Source: Annulohypoxylon bovei var. microspora | Lineage: Eukaryota; Ascomycota; Sordariomycetes; Xylariales; Hypoxylaceae | Assembly: GCA_022836615.1 (NCBI GenBank) | Contig: MU405239.1 | Coordinates: 124,001-188,000 of the forward strand | Length of the DNA: 64,000 bases | Direction of reading: 5' to 3' | Shown: positions 49,540-60,675 of the stretch, piece after piece | How positions within the stretch are numbered: position 1 is the stretch's first letter | Layout: each line of letters opens with the position of its first letter | Program-made: the position numbers and the translations under genes | The notes under the pieces: generated by a model | Told to the model about the DNA's origin: nothing | Seen by the model: the letters and a program-made list of their open reading frames with translations, nothing else | Databases searched by the model: none

Positions 49540-50569
49540 ATTGATATTAAATTTGAAAATCCTCAAGAAAACGAGAGGTAAAGAGATATGGTTTTAGTTC
49601 ATTGGAAGATAGCGCAGGATTAGATAGGTCTCGTTTATATGTATATGAGAAGAGTCGGATCAAACTGTGTTATCATCCATGAAGGGGGTTAAAGGAATAT
49701 GAAATAGGGTAGGCCTATAAGATAGAATGAATAGAATGTGAATGTGAATGTTAATGGGTAGATTATGGAGGTGAGTTGCCTGAGGACTGATAAGAAGTTG
49801 CACACCAAGAGACAAAGATGTCAAAAATATTATCAAATAGAGTAACCCCACTGGCCCACTATCTAGTTGACAGGGTCCCTTGCAGAGTATGTTGCAGGGG
49901 AAGGTATCCTCAAGATAACCTTAAAAATATTCGGGATGGGGATGGGGATGGGGATGGGGATGGCGGTTGCTTGATTCGTTGCTAAAACAACGCCATTCAT
50001 ATGTAATCGATTGGGTTTCAAGTTTATATCTCCTTGAATACCTGATACATCTTGAAATCAGGGTTGAAATTCTTGTCGCAATATTGTGTGTGTGACCTTG
50101 AAATGTAGTTGACAGACCATCTGATGTATAGATGACACTAATAGGTTCTAGAATTCAGCTTTGTTCGACCTCTCAGATCTCTTTATAGTAGCACGTGCTT
50201 TACCGAGATGACGTAAGGTATGCATTTCGAGGGAAGTGGCTAACCCTATATCCTGATATACTGTCTATACTAAATATGACTTTAAACATTATATAAGATG
50301 CTCTTAATAAAGGAGTCAAAACGTTCAGTTATATGAAGCCGATTACATGAGCTATCAACCACGAAGTTCCTCCATTGGATGACAAAACTCATAAATGCAT
50401 GTATCTCACTCTAAAAAGCCGTCTATGTAGACTACAGGAAAAACCTATAATCTATGTATCCTGTTGCCTTTATACGTGGCTGTAAGAACATGTCCTCTCC
50501 CCTATTCTCACCCTGTAATGTGATCGACACCGCAACCCAACCCAACTCAACCCCCTTTTCACCACCAAC
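49540..50569. other. Intergenic; promoter side of choline kinase
   Basis: Holds a GGGGAT hexanucleotide repeat and otherwise AT-rich sequence. No gene recognised. Confidence 0.6.
49933..49962. repeat. (GGGGAT)n repeat, about 5 units
   Basis: Tandem GGGGAT hexamers about 0.4 kb upstream of the choline kinase start. The G-runs could form a G-quadruplex. Confidence 0.95.
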
Positions 50570-51995
50570 CTAAACTTCCTTCCCTCCCCACCCCTCCTGC
50601 TCCAGCGCCCACTCCACCGCGCTCTTGACATCATCCACGATGACCGCCGGCTCATACGCGGGGCTGCCGCCCCTCTCGGGGCTCCAGACGCCCGTCCGGA
50701 CCAGCATCGACACCCAGCGCGTGCCGACGGGCGACACGTACTCGTTCGCGCCGCGGATGTCGCTGGCGGGGTTATCGCCGACCATGTACACCCTCCTCAG
50801 CGGCTCCAGCCTCTCTCCCGATGTCCCCGTCGCCGCGCCCAGCACCCGCGCCCGATGCGCGCCGAGCACGCGCTCGGCGAACCCGTACGTGCGCGCGTGC
50901 GGCTTGCCGATGACCGTGCTCTCGAGCTGGGCGCGGCCGCCGGTGACCTGGTACCAGACGCCGGCGAGCGCGGCGTGGAACGCGCCCTGGCCGAAGCGCG
51001 GCAGCGGGTAGGCGGCGCTCCAGAACAGGTCCGGGTTGCTGAAGAACAGGGGCGGCTGGCCGTCGCGCTGCCAGCCGTGGTTGGGCAGGCGCGGGTCGCC
51101 GTTGCTGGCCGAGTACGTGCCGAGCTCGCCGCGCCGCGACAGCAGCAGGTCGGCGATGAGTTGGATGTCCAGGGCCCAGTCGCGCGGGTCGTTGAACACG
51201 AAGATGGCGTCGATGACGGGGTTCGGCGAGGGCAGGGGGCGCGCCGTCGCCGCGTAGAGCTCGCGCGTGAGCGGCTCGAAGGGCCAGATGTGCGGCTGCG
51301 CTGCGAGGATGTCGGCCGGCGTGATGACGTGCTGGAACCCGTACGCCTCGGCGATGGCGCGACACTTGGCGGCGTCGGAGCCCGTGACCAGGATGTTCTT
51401 GTCGCGCAGGCCCGCCGCGTTGTGGTGCCCGTGGTGCACGAGCTCCTGGAACGGCGTGTGCGACTGCACGAAGTTGTCCGTGGTCAGCTCGACGCCGAGG
51501 CGCTGGCTCAGGTCCTTTACCCGCTCTGTCTCGTGCTTGCCCCCGCCGTTCGTGAGCAGGATGAACGGGATGTTGTGCCTGTGCAAGTACTTCAGAGCTT
51601 CTGTCGCGCCGGGGATCGGCTTGGCGACGTGGAGGAGCACGCCATCGATGCTATTGACGCGTAAGCAAATGCTCTTTACTTTTCGGGCTTTCCTTCCTTT
51701 CTCCCTCCCGCTCTCAAGATAGGGAATCAGGTGCCGTCCCGTCCTATCACACTTACTCAAAGGCAAAAGCAAAGGGCGGTGGCTTGGACGTCCCATGATC
51801 GATACTGTATGAGCGGGAACTCGCGATCCTAGTGGACATAGATAGCGGTACGTGGCTACCAATATCAACGCCTCGTCGTCGTGCAAGACCGCTGCCACTG
51901 GTCCGAATCGGATTCAACGGCGTTGGATGGTGGGGCCGTAGGATGCAGCCCGACGCCGCGCCGCCGACAGAGGCGCCAGTACGAAACGCCTTCAT
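50570..51995 (-). CDS. Class-II HAD-superfamily hydrolase (CECR5/YKR070W type), probably mitochondrial
   Basis: Two exons (51995-51757 and 51650-50570) give 439 residues. The 106-nt intron (GTAAGT...AATAG) splits the catalytic motif, and splicing restores FAFDIDGVLLH with nucleophile Asp80 and Asp82. Other HAD features are LLTNGGGKHE (motif II region), the IIA cap, IGKPHARTYGFAE and GDNPASDIRGAN (acidic motif IV). This combination matches the CECR5 / yeast YKR070W family, whose members lie in or at mitochondria. The N-terminus (MKAFRTGASVGGAASG...RTSGSGLARRRG) is basic and hydroxylated like a presequence. The substrate is unknown. Exon 2 is very GC-rich at third positions, which creates a false 269-codon antisense frame. 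Confidence 0.94.
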
Positions 51996-52592
51996 GGTGA
52001 AAGCGAGGAAAAGGGGTTTATGTATCGCAGTATATTCTCTCCTTGCATGCTTTACCTAAACGACTAATGTCGTCAAAGCTACTTCATCCCTTGTTGATGG
52101 AGTTTGAGTTTAAGTCGTTTAAGTCGAAACATGAGTCGATCGTCTTAATAAAATAGGTAAGTGAGTTACCGGAGGCGGAGGGTAACGTTTTTATCGGTAA
52201 TAGAACTGGGTCTTATCGGATATTTCTGGACCCCCCGTGTTACTCGATAAACCCCATTGATGAATTTTACTCGTGATGATTACCATTGGTGTTTGTTATT
52301 GTATATAGTTGCTTGATTTTATGATTAACTAAGAAATAGTATGTTTCACTTTGACTTAATCATGGAAATAATATCTAGTTCACTAGACACATTAAATGAT
52401 TTTGAGGCATTTATGTTCAATGTTTTCTACCTACCCAAAGTTGCGCATCAACAAGTTCTTATACATCCCAGGCATATCGTCATATACAGTTTCTTGTACA
52501 TTAGGTAGGTATGGACATACCCAAGTAATATCATAGGTCGAGTGGGGGAGTATTTGTACACAGTCATTCTCATTCATTCACTAGTTCATCCC
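51996..52592. other. Short AT-rich intergenic spacer
   Basis: Lies between the start of the HAD gene and the end of SCO1. No feature recognised. Confidence 0.6.
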
Positions 52593-53547
52593 CTATTTGC
52601 TCCAACCCCCTTTCCAATCCTTCAGATGATCCAATATAACCGCAGCCGCCTGGTCCGGGCTATGCTGTCTCCCCAACGCCTCCACAAAATCACCCTCGGG
52701 GTCCATCAGGTAGAAGTAGATGCTATGGTCGACCAGGTAATCCTGTCCGGGCTTCACGTTCTGCGGCGTGCTGAAGTAGACCCGGTACGCCTTGCAGACC
52801 TCCTTGATCTGGTCGTACGTGCCGGTCAGCCCCACGAATCTCGGGTGGAACTCGGCCAGGTACGACTTCAGCGTCTTGGGGTCGTCGCGCTCGGGGTCGC
52901 ACGTAATAAACACGGGTTTGATCTTTCCCGGCGCCTTCTCTTCCACTATGTCGAACATGCGCGCCATCTTGTCGAGCTCCTCGGGGCAAATATCCGGGCA
53001 ATGCGTGAAGCCAAAGTAAATCTGTTCCCAAAAGGCGCCATTAGCCAATCCAATTCAAACCAGTTGATAAAAATACGGAGGGAAGACTGACCAGACTATA
53101 CTTTCCCTTCAAATCCCCACTAACAAACCTCCGTCCCTCCTGATCCATCAACTCGAACTCGCCCCCGACCTTCGGCTTGCCCACGCCCTTATTCGCCTCG
53201 GCGATGCGCATGCGCTGCATGCGCTTCTTCTCGGACTCGAAGTACCAGACGAGGCCGGCGCTCGTGATGACGAACAGGACGCCCGCCTTCCACGAGAACG
53301 GGCCCGTCCTGTATCTGCTGCGCGCTTCTTCCACCGTCTTGGCCTTGTACCGGCGCTGCTCCGCAAATCCGGAACCAGACAGGGACGTGGGGTTCGCGCA
53401 TCGTTGAGAGGGGGCCGTCGGCCGCCGCGAGGATGGCGAGGTGGAGGTCGTGGAAAGGAAGCAGCGGCACTGCTGAGCTTGAGCTCGAGGCCGGCTCTGG
53501 AGTAGAGATCGGAGGAGCGGCTTCGGGGCCGCTAAGGAGCGCGACAT
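52593..53547 (-). CDS. sco1: SCO1-type mitochondrial copper chaperone for cytochrome c oxidase
   Basis: Exons 53547-53092 and 53021-52593 give 294 residues. The 70-nt intron (GTCAGT...CTAAT...CAG) joins KGKYSL to IYFGFTHCPDICPEE. The start is the ATG at 53547 (MSRSLAAPKPLLRSLLQS), a basic presequence; the longer upstream frame begins with TTG. One transmembrane helix spans 85-103 (FSWKAGVLFVITSAGLVWYF). The thioredoxin-like domain carries CPDIC (Cys160, Cys164) and the third copper ligand His251 (LVDHS). Sco1 sits in the inner membrane facing the intermembrane space and delivers copper to the CuA site of Cox2. All three copper ligands are present, so it should be functional. Confidence 0.96.
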
Positions 53548-54735
53548 CTTGTTTATAGGTTGCAATTGTAAAAGCCCTATGTGTTTATGAATTGTGCGTA
53601 CCTACATATGTAATCTGTGATGCCATTGAATGGTTTAGCCCCCCCAAGCTAAAAATCAATTGTATGGAGCTTCAATGGCCAGGTTCGATAGTGGATCCCG
53701 AGGCGGGGAATTCCGGTCTCTTTGCTTACGCCACTAATATGTGGCAGCTTCAGCCATACATCGCATAGAAGAATATTGATATAAAGAGCTAGAGAGTTAG
53801 TCACATGGAACCTTCACGGCGTCTAAAGTATGGAGCGTGCTATATCTTACGTACAATCCATCATAATCTACCCCTGGATAGGTAGGTAGGGAATGTATTT
53901 CAAGTTCCTTATAGCCGTTACCAAACCAGAAGCTACGTCAAACTCATTTAGTAGGGGATGCATGCGAATCTTAAAACTTCGAGCACGTCTTGCCACGCAC
54001 TGGAATGAATACCTGGGTATAATCCGACACAGGGAATTACATTCCCTTTTCCATTTATTGTTTGTTTATAACTACACGTGCCACTGCATACGCAGCTCAA
54101 GGGCACTGAGATGGAGAGTAACCTCTCCTGCCATCGACTTCTTCCCCCCCTGCGACCTCATCATCGTCGCAAACAACATGGTCCCTAGCTCAGGCCGTTA
54201 TGCACAGTCAAAAAGGGAAGACCCCTAAGAAAATGTCCATCGAATACCTTTCGTCAAGGTCAGAGTGAAGAAAGGAAGAATGGGAAAACAACAAATGCCC
54301 AATGCCGTTTTCTCGAAAATGCCATCAGAATGCCTACCCGCCAAACCATTACCCTTCCGTAAACTACCTTCACACCTATTACCGACTTCTTACAAGGAAG
54401 CTCGTATAGCTTCATCCATCGTTTTTCATTCGACAATGCATTTGGTGCGCCGATGCTTTCTCCGAAAAGGAAACCAGGAAAGAGAAGAAATCTCTAGGCA
54501 AAACACCAAATGAAGTAGGGTATCATTGTCGAATTATTAAGGAATCTTGTCTTCATATGCCAGTCGTGTACGACAAAAGCAGACGGCTCATTATTATTCC
54601 CCAGAAACTTCCAAACGCCGGGTCTCGATCTTTTCGCAAATATGACAAAGGTTCGACTAGGTTGTGTGTCGATTTCGATGGTGTTAGGGTACGTTGTACT
54701 TCGAACCTGTATGAAAAGATGGGTTACTTCGCAGC
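53548..54735. other. Intergenic
   Basis: Upstream region of SCO1 and probable 3' UTR side of the next minus-strand gene. Short plus-strand frames here (up to 111 codons) are not supported. Confidence 0.6.
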
Positions 54736-57108
54736 TTAAGGTCTGCTGACCTGACTCTGGCTGGCGCTCGTTCGGCTGCGTTCTTCCTCCTCCTCGAGCA
54801 CGTCGCTCAATCGAGTCGGGTGGTGGTGACGGGGGCCCGCACCCGCATCATCCCAAGGCGTTGTATAGCCCTGGCCGCTGTAATCCGGAGCCGACGAGTA
54901 CTGCGGCTGCTGCTGAGGACCGGAAGCGCCGGTCGGCTGGTAGACGCTCGGCTGCGTTGCGGGGGTCTCGAACTCTTCTACTGCAACGTCAGAACGCTTT
55001 GAAACGGGGGCGTAAGCTGATGTCTTGTGTTCTGAAGGATTGTGGTCTTGGAAGTCTCGAACGGGGTTTCTCGATGCGCCACTAGGTACGCCGTTGGGCA
55101 CGCCATTGGATGCACCATTCATGCCATTGATGTACTGACCTTCGCTGTAGGTTCCCTCCGAACCGTAGCTTTGCTGGTGGCGCATAGACGTGGGAGTCTG
55201 GAAGGCAGGGTTACCGCCGCCTGAAGCTGCGCCTGGCTTAACTGCTGGGGCCGCTGGAGCCGCCGGAACCTGAGGGTACTGGGGTCGAGCAGCCGATGGC
55301 GAGGTAGGTGACTGGGTGTACTCATGAGGATCAGTCTGGGCGTAGGAACGAGGGTCTCTCTGGCTGGCGCCACGGCCTACGCCTTGAGTCATCGGGACAA
55401 CTTGGACACCGCCGACGATGGTGGGCTGGCCAAGCTGCAAAGACATGGTGCGATCTCTCTCCTCTTGCTCTCGTCGGCCGAGTTCTTCCCAAGCACGTCG
55501 CGCCTCCTCCTTAGAAATGGTCAGTTCTTTGCGCAGCTCCGAAATCTGCTTCTGCATCTTGGAGGTGCCTTGCTCATTCGCGACAGCTTCACGAACTTGG
55601 TCCGCTCGGCTTCGTCGCTCTTCGTCGAGAGCTGCCTCGAGCATACCCGTGACCTCCTGAGAACGTTCGATGTCAGCGCGGGTATCGAAGAACCAGCGCT
55701 GGAACTTGCGCTCCGACGAAGCGCGTAGGCGCTGCAGCTCGACTACAGCATGGAATAGGTTAGCACCTGCAGACGAAAGGTCCGTAACCTGTCGGGACAG
55801 CTGTGTGGCAACAGGGTCTTGGTTGATCTCGTGCGCACTCTGCTCCAATCTACGGATCCAGAAGCTAGTAAGACCTTCCCAATGAGCCGACAAGGTTTCC
55901 CAGCGCTCAAATGCATGAGGGAACGAGTTTCTGCCTCGTCCAAGAGCTGCAGATTCTTCGCTAACGGGGGGAGGTAGCTGTTGCGATTGGGTCGCAGAAG
56001 GGCCAGCTAATCCGGGGCCGGAAGAGGGGCCTCCAGCTCCTTGTGCGCCGGAAGCACCTCGCGCGTGTCGTGCTGACTGCGAAGCTTGGGCTTGAGCCTG
56101 AGCCGCAGCGGGGGTTCGGGATTGTCCCGCGGGGCGAGAACTGTTGTCCGCGGTCGTGCGACCAGCGGCGGCTTGCACCGGTCGTCTAGTAGGGTCAGCA
56201 CCGGCTGGAATAGCGCCTGCTCCAAAAGTACCAGCGCCAGCAGCAGCTTGATGCTCAGCCTCTTTACGCTCTGCTTCTCGTCGTAACGCCTGCTCTTGCA
56301 AACGAGCCTCGGTATCTGCATGTTCTCTCTCCATTCGTTGTCTTTCTCGCTCCTGTTCTCGTGCGGCCTCTCGCGCAGCTCTCTCTTGCATAATTACGCG
56401 GGGACCTCTAATCCCAGAAGGAGAGCCGACTGCCGCTCGTGCAGCAGGTCGCGTCGATGAGCCGCCATTGCCATTCGAGGTCGCAGGGCCTCGTCCTCCC
56501 ATTAGATCGGACATTGGCGCGTATAACTCGACAGGGTCGTCGGAGATCAGTTTGGGACCGCGTAGTGTTTGCTCAAGAGCATACAAAATAGCACTATGAG
56601 TTTGCTTCGAGATGCGAAGAGCCGGGTGTGGTTGGGGTCTACTTGGATCGGTAGTAGAGTGAGCGGTCTCGCGATGTGGTGAAGGAGGGCTAATCGAAGT
56701 TGCTTGAGAGTCGTCGCTCAAGTTTCCTTGCGAAAGTTGCCGTCTAGGATGTTTCGGACGTTCTCTTCGAGGCTGTCGCTCAGTGCTAGCGAGAACGTAT
56801 TGTCCTTGGGGACTGAGAGTAACGGTGACTCGACCAATTGGTTGACGCGTCTGTTGCGCGTCTGGTTGAGAGATAGGTGAAGCTGAGAAGCGCGGGGTCC
56901 TACGAAGCCGGTGTATAGATGAAGGGGTACCTGTCGACCTTCTGTCTGGCGTAAGAGGTTGGTTGGGTTGCTGGTGAATCGCGCGCTGCTGGCGCTGGTA
57001 TACTGGGGAAGGAAATTCGTAACGGTCGTGAGAAGGTGTCGTGGGTTTTTGTCCTGTCAACTTCGCTGTCGTTTCCGCAGCAGCACGAGCTGAAGCCGAG
57101 GTAGACAA
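54736..57108 (-). CDS. Conserved-looking fungal coiled-coil protein of unknown function (start unresolved)
   Basis: One open frame of about 790 codons with no internal stop. The N-terminal 200 residues are basic, Gln/Pro/Ser-rich and disordered, with VTVTLSPQGQYVLAST standing out. A long Arg/Glu charged helix (QERAAREAAREQERERQRME) follows. Residues about 385-565 form a compact helical region (FERWETLSAHWEGLTSFWIR; LSSAGANLFHAVVELQRLRA; KFQRWFFDTRADIERSQEV), then a coiled coil (EEARRAWEELGRREQEERDR) and a Gly/Pro/Ser-rich tail. I recall similar sequences in other Pezizomycotina labelled hypothetical; no function is known to me. The frame begins just after an in-frame TGA, and the first in-frame ATG lies about 200 codons in. 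The true start is therefore probably on an upstream exon, with an acceptor such as GGCTTCAG near 57087. Confidence 0.85.
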   Translation of the reverse strand: MSTSASARAAAETTAKLTGQKPTTPSHDRYEFPSPVYQRQQRAIHQQPNQPLTPDRRSTGTPSSIHRLRRTPRFSASPISQPDAQQTRQPIGRVTVTLSPQGQYVLASTERQPRRERPKHPRRQLSQGNLSDDSQATSISPPSPHRETAHSTTDPSRPQPHPALRISKQTHSAILYALEQTLRGPKLISDDPVELYAPMSDLMGGRGPATSNGNGGSSTRPAARAAVGSPSGIRGPRVIMQERAAREAAREQERERQRMEREHADTEARLQEQALRREAERKEAEHQAAAGAGTFGAGAIPAGADPTRRPVQAAAGRTTADNSSRPAGQSRTPAAAQAQAQASQSARHARGASGAQGAGGPSSGPGLAGPSATQSQQLPPPVSEESAALGRGRNSFPHAFERWETLSAHWEGLTSFWIRRLEQSAHEINQDPVATQLSRQVTDLSSAGANLFHAVVELQRLRASSERKFQRWFFDTRADIERSQEVTGMLEAALDEERRSRADQVREAVANEQGTSKMQKQISELRKELTISKEEARRAWEELGRREQEERDRTMSLQLGQPTIVGGVQVVPMTQGVGRGASQRDPRSYAQTDPHEYTQSPTSPSAARPQYPQVPAAPAAPAVKPGAASGGGNPAFQTPTSMRHQQSYGSEGTYSEGQYINGMNGASNGVPNGVPSGASRNPVRDFQDHNPSEHKTSAYAPVSKRSDVAVEEFETPATQPSVYQPTGASGPQQQPQYSSAPDYSGQGYTTPWDDAGAGPRHHHPTRLSDVLEEEEERSRTSASQSQVSRP

Positions 57109-57760
57109 TGCGAATGGTCACCACTGTAGTGGTGAGACACCCTAGCTAGCTAGCAGACAGGAAAGGAAAGAAAGTGTGTATGTACTAGTAGTAGTACAGC
57201 GAAGCTTGCCAGAGAACACGTCTATCTAGGAGCTTGGCCTAGATTTGAGTGGTATAGGTATGACAGGAAGGCTGCGACTTGGTTGGATGTACAGTATGTA
57301 AGATGTACAGTAAGAGGTAGTATGTACGCGATATGGGATGGGTAGGTGTCAAGGATTTGCAGTACTGCGAGAGACGAGAGAGGAAAGCGGAAGACTCTCG
57401 GACCCCTTCAGAAAAGTGAGGGAACCAGAAAGTATACAAGATTACAGAGTGGGTAAGAGTAGAGAAGTATCTTTAGGTGAACATATGTAGGAATTGGTAC
57501 ACTTGACTGCTCAAGGAAGGGAAGCTGTTTGTAGTTGATGAGAGGATGATGGGAAGGTCTTGGTGGTGTAAAGTGGGAGGCTGGGCTAATGTAGGAAATC
57601 CAGATGGCTGGTTGATGGGATGAAATGATCGCAAAGACCATCGGCTAGGTTACCAGGTCTGGTGGAAGAAACTGACGATATTTGAAGTCGAGTTCGGAAG
57701 TATAGATTTTCATCGGCGACGTATCTGGTCTCTATCGTCTATCGTTTATATTTCTCTTAT

Positions 57761-57794
57761 TGTTGTGTTGTTGCGTTGTGTTGTGTTGTGTTGT
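57761..57794. repeat. (TTGTG)n pentanucleotide repeat
   Basis: About six imperfect TTGTG units, one interrupted as TTGCG. Confidence 0.9.
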
Positions 57795-58714
57795 ATGCTC
57801 TTAACCTGGTGCCCGATGCACCACTCACGCTACCATGCGAAAACCAAAGAGAAACCCAGCGGCGACAGCAGCGCCAGCGCTGCCTTGTCGCTGGATATAA
57901 TCAGATGGAGTTTGAAGTGGATGTTTGAAATTTAGATTTTCTAAAGAGAAATAAGTTGTCGCTACCATATTCACATTTCAATGGCTCTTTCCACAATCGT
58001 TATGGGTTCTTTTTCTCTCTTAGAGCTTAGATGGAAAGAATGGCTTGCTACTGAACACAACAGAAAAAAAAGAGACAAGGAAGCTACACTGCTACGTTGA
58101 AGGATGGACACTTTCTCGCACGGTCCACTTTTTGTAACCTAACTAGACTTGTATCACTATCACTCCGTCATTCCTATATATTAAAAGATAGAATAAGACG
58201 CGTGAAGAGTGAGACGGAGATTATTCTAGTTGTTTCTTTCCATGGTAAGTAGTATGAACTCTTCAATGTTGCTTTGCCGATCATTCTTGAGTTATGAAGG
58301 AACCAATATACATACAATGAGTTGAGCCAACTCAAAAGCTGAAAAGGTGGCATTCGATTACTTGCATTTACTTGATTTTCATCATTGTTACCCAATAACG
58401 ACCCTTTTATATTGGACGGACATTCCGGTAGAGTCAAAGTAATACTCGAAGAGTGACAGGTCAGAACTCAATTACAACTCAAAGTCAGTCATAGTTATCT
58501 AAAGTCTATAGACTCGCCAATGGGCAACGTTGAGCTACATGTCTTCAGCTCAAGCCCTGAAAACTCACCCGCGGTAACGGGAACCAAGCTGGGGAAAGCC
58601 TGACAGATGCGGTAACAAACCAGATCTACCCAACCTTGGTCACACAGTATGAGTTCATACCCAAGATCGCAGGTGCGAGAATGTCCACCTAAGCCGTAAG
58701 GCCAAGTGTTGGTA

Positions 58715-58750
58715 GTGTCCGTGGTGTCCGTGGTGTCCGTGGCGTTCGTG
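58715..58750. repeat. 9-bp minisatellite (GTGTCCGTG, 4 units)
   Basis: Three identical 9-mers followed by one with two substitutions (GCGTTCGTG). Same unit length as the repeat near 9390 but a different sequence. Confidence 0.9.
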
Positions 58751-60675
58751 ATAGGGAGACACATGAAAATGGTGGGGGCTGAGAGACCTAGGAAATTTAT
58801 GAGATTGATATCAGGGCAGAGCTATTAGGAAAAAGTGAAGAAGAAAAATCCCAAAGTGTGCGTTGGCAGCTCGATGACGAGACATTCTTGATTAGCGTCA
58901 TGCAGGCACTGCGAAAGTCTCCACCATCCGAAACCTGACAGGCTCAGAGCTGTCCCAAAAAGCTGGAAGCGCACAACCCTGGGAACTTTTCGTCACAGGG
59001 ATCTTTTGGGTGGTTTATCCTAGGTTTTTCCATGTGTCTCGGTTCGTTCCTGAAGATCCGATATTTCTTTGACATGAGCAGATGAGGTATAAGATGAGTG
59101 TCTTAATAAGTCCATATGACTAGTCTAATATTATAGGGAGATACGACTTAGTATAACGACCTATTCAACTTTGAATATAGTTCTTGTTGCAGACTTAGTC
59201 TAGTAAAAGAGGCACTAACAAGCAGGTACCTACCTATACGAACTCGATCTGGAGAAAGTCAACCTTGGAACCCCGAGCCATGGAATATAACATATTAGAT
59301 ATGCACAACTTGCATAGCGCATAGTTACAATGGTAAAAAAGCAAAAGCAAAAAGACAATTAGAAAAAAGTATAATGCCTCGGCACAGATACTTGTCTAGG
59401 TAGGTGGTTGGCAACTCATAAAACTTGGAACGAATATCACGATGAAATGATGATAAAAAAAAACACTGCCATAAGATGTTTCTCAATCAAGACTAACAGA
59501 CGTTTAAACTTGTTTTAACATGGGACGATCCGTCCCTCCATTGAAACTTGTAGCCTTAAACAATTGGCCAATCAGAAGCTCTAATTAATATTCGAAACCA
59601 TCAAGCTATTCACAGCTCCCTCAACTTGTGGCAAACGCAGCGGGGTAGCACCTCAGCTCTTTTCCCGAGAACTTGAATCGTCATCTGACTTCTTTAACTT
59701 CTTTCCAACTTCTTGGGAATTAATTAGTGATTCGTTCGCTTATCTAGTAGATTGATGGTGTCCTGTATAGGTATATGAATATGCCATTATACTTGAGTTC
59801 GTGTTGTTAGAGTATTTCCGAGCATTATCTAGGTATTCGACTGATCATATGTTTTACGGAGGTTTGTTAATTCGTTAATTGAAAAGTGTTTGTAGATTGT
59901 GTGCTCATAAATGGTTGTATGACTTCTATAATCATAATGTTTAAGTAATATTCTACGTGGTTACTATTGAGTGTTATATTAGCTACCTCTGTACATGTTA
60001 AGATTTAATTCAATAATTGGGAAATATGCACGGTGATAAGAAAACGAGATGATTTTTGGAGTTTGACCCATTGTAGTACTATTGTGATTTACAAGTTCAA
60101 GGAATAGACCCAGAATTCGGTGTTACAATACCGCCGCCTCCTAAATTCGACGGACGTAACCCTACATGCCTTCCCCTGAAGGAACAGAGGAATTAATAGC
60201 ATACCTACAGGATGTTGTGTAAGACTCCAAAAATAGGCATCTCATCTAAATGCCGCCTGCTTAGAAACTACAGCACTGTTAACCATTTATCGTATGATTG
60301 GATTAAATCTACATACTAATAGAGCTTAGGAAGTAGGTAAATATTACGCCATCAATTATTATGTCCGATTCCTTGTCCCTCGCCTTCGTCATCGGAAGAT
60401 ATCATATTAATTGATTACCATGTGCCTCGCCTCACCTTAGCAATTCGCCGGTATTAACTCATATATCACTATGCCCGAGCACGGCAACATACAGCGGACT
60501 GGAACTTCTACGAAACACGGTGTCACAAGTGAACTGGAAAACATAATTTCTGGTCAAGGGTATCTGCTAATGAACGCTATGATTAGAACTCTGAGTTCTA
60601 TCCTAATTACAATGAGAGTATTGGTGGTCTATATGTAAGTTTCGGGGTCGACATCCCGCCTTCGGCGCGAGATCT

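Larger units (their letters stand above)
57109..60675. other. Intergenic, about 3.5 kb
   Basis: The first several hundred bases probably carry the unresolved 5' exon, leader and promoter of the gene at 54736. A TTGTG repeat (57761-57794) and a 9-bp minisatellite (58715-58750) occur further on. No other gene is recognised. Confidence 0.6.

Noticed and set aside
49321..49566. 81-codon minus-strand frame as an independent small gene
   Set aside because: Its first 38 codons from the ATG at 49539 are the first exon of choline kinase; the rest is intron read-through.
50855..51664. 269-codon plus-strand open frame
   Set aside because: Antisense shadow of the GC-rich HAD hydrolase exon; its Arg/Val/Glu-rich product has no domain and the opposite strand is clearly coding.
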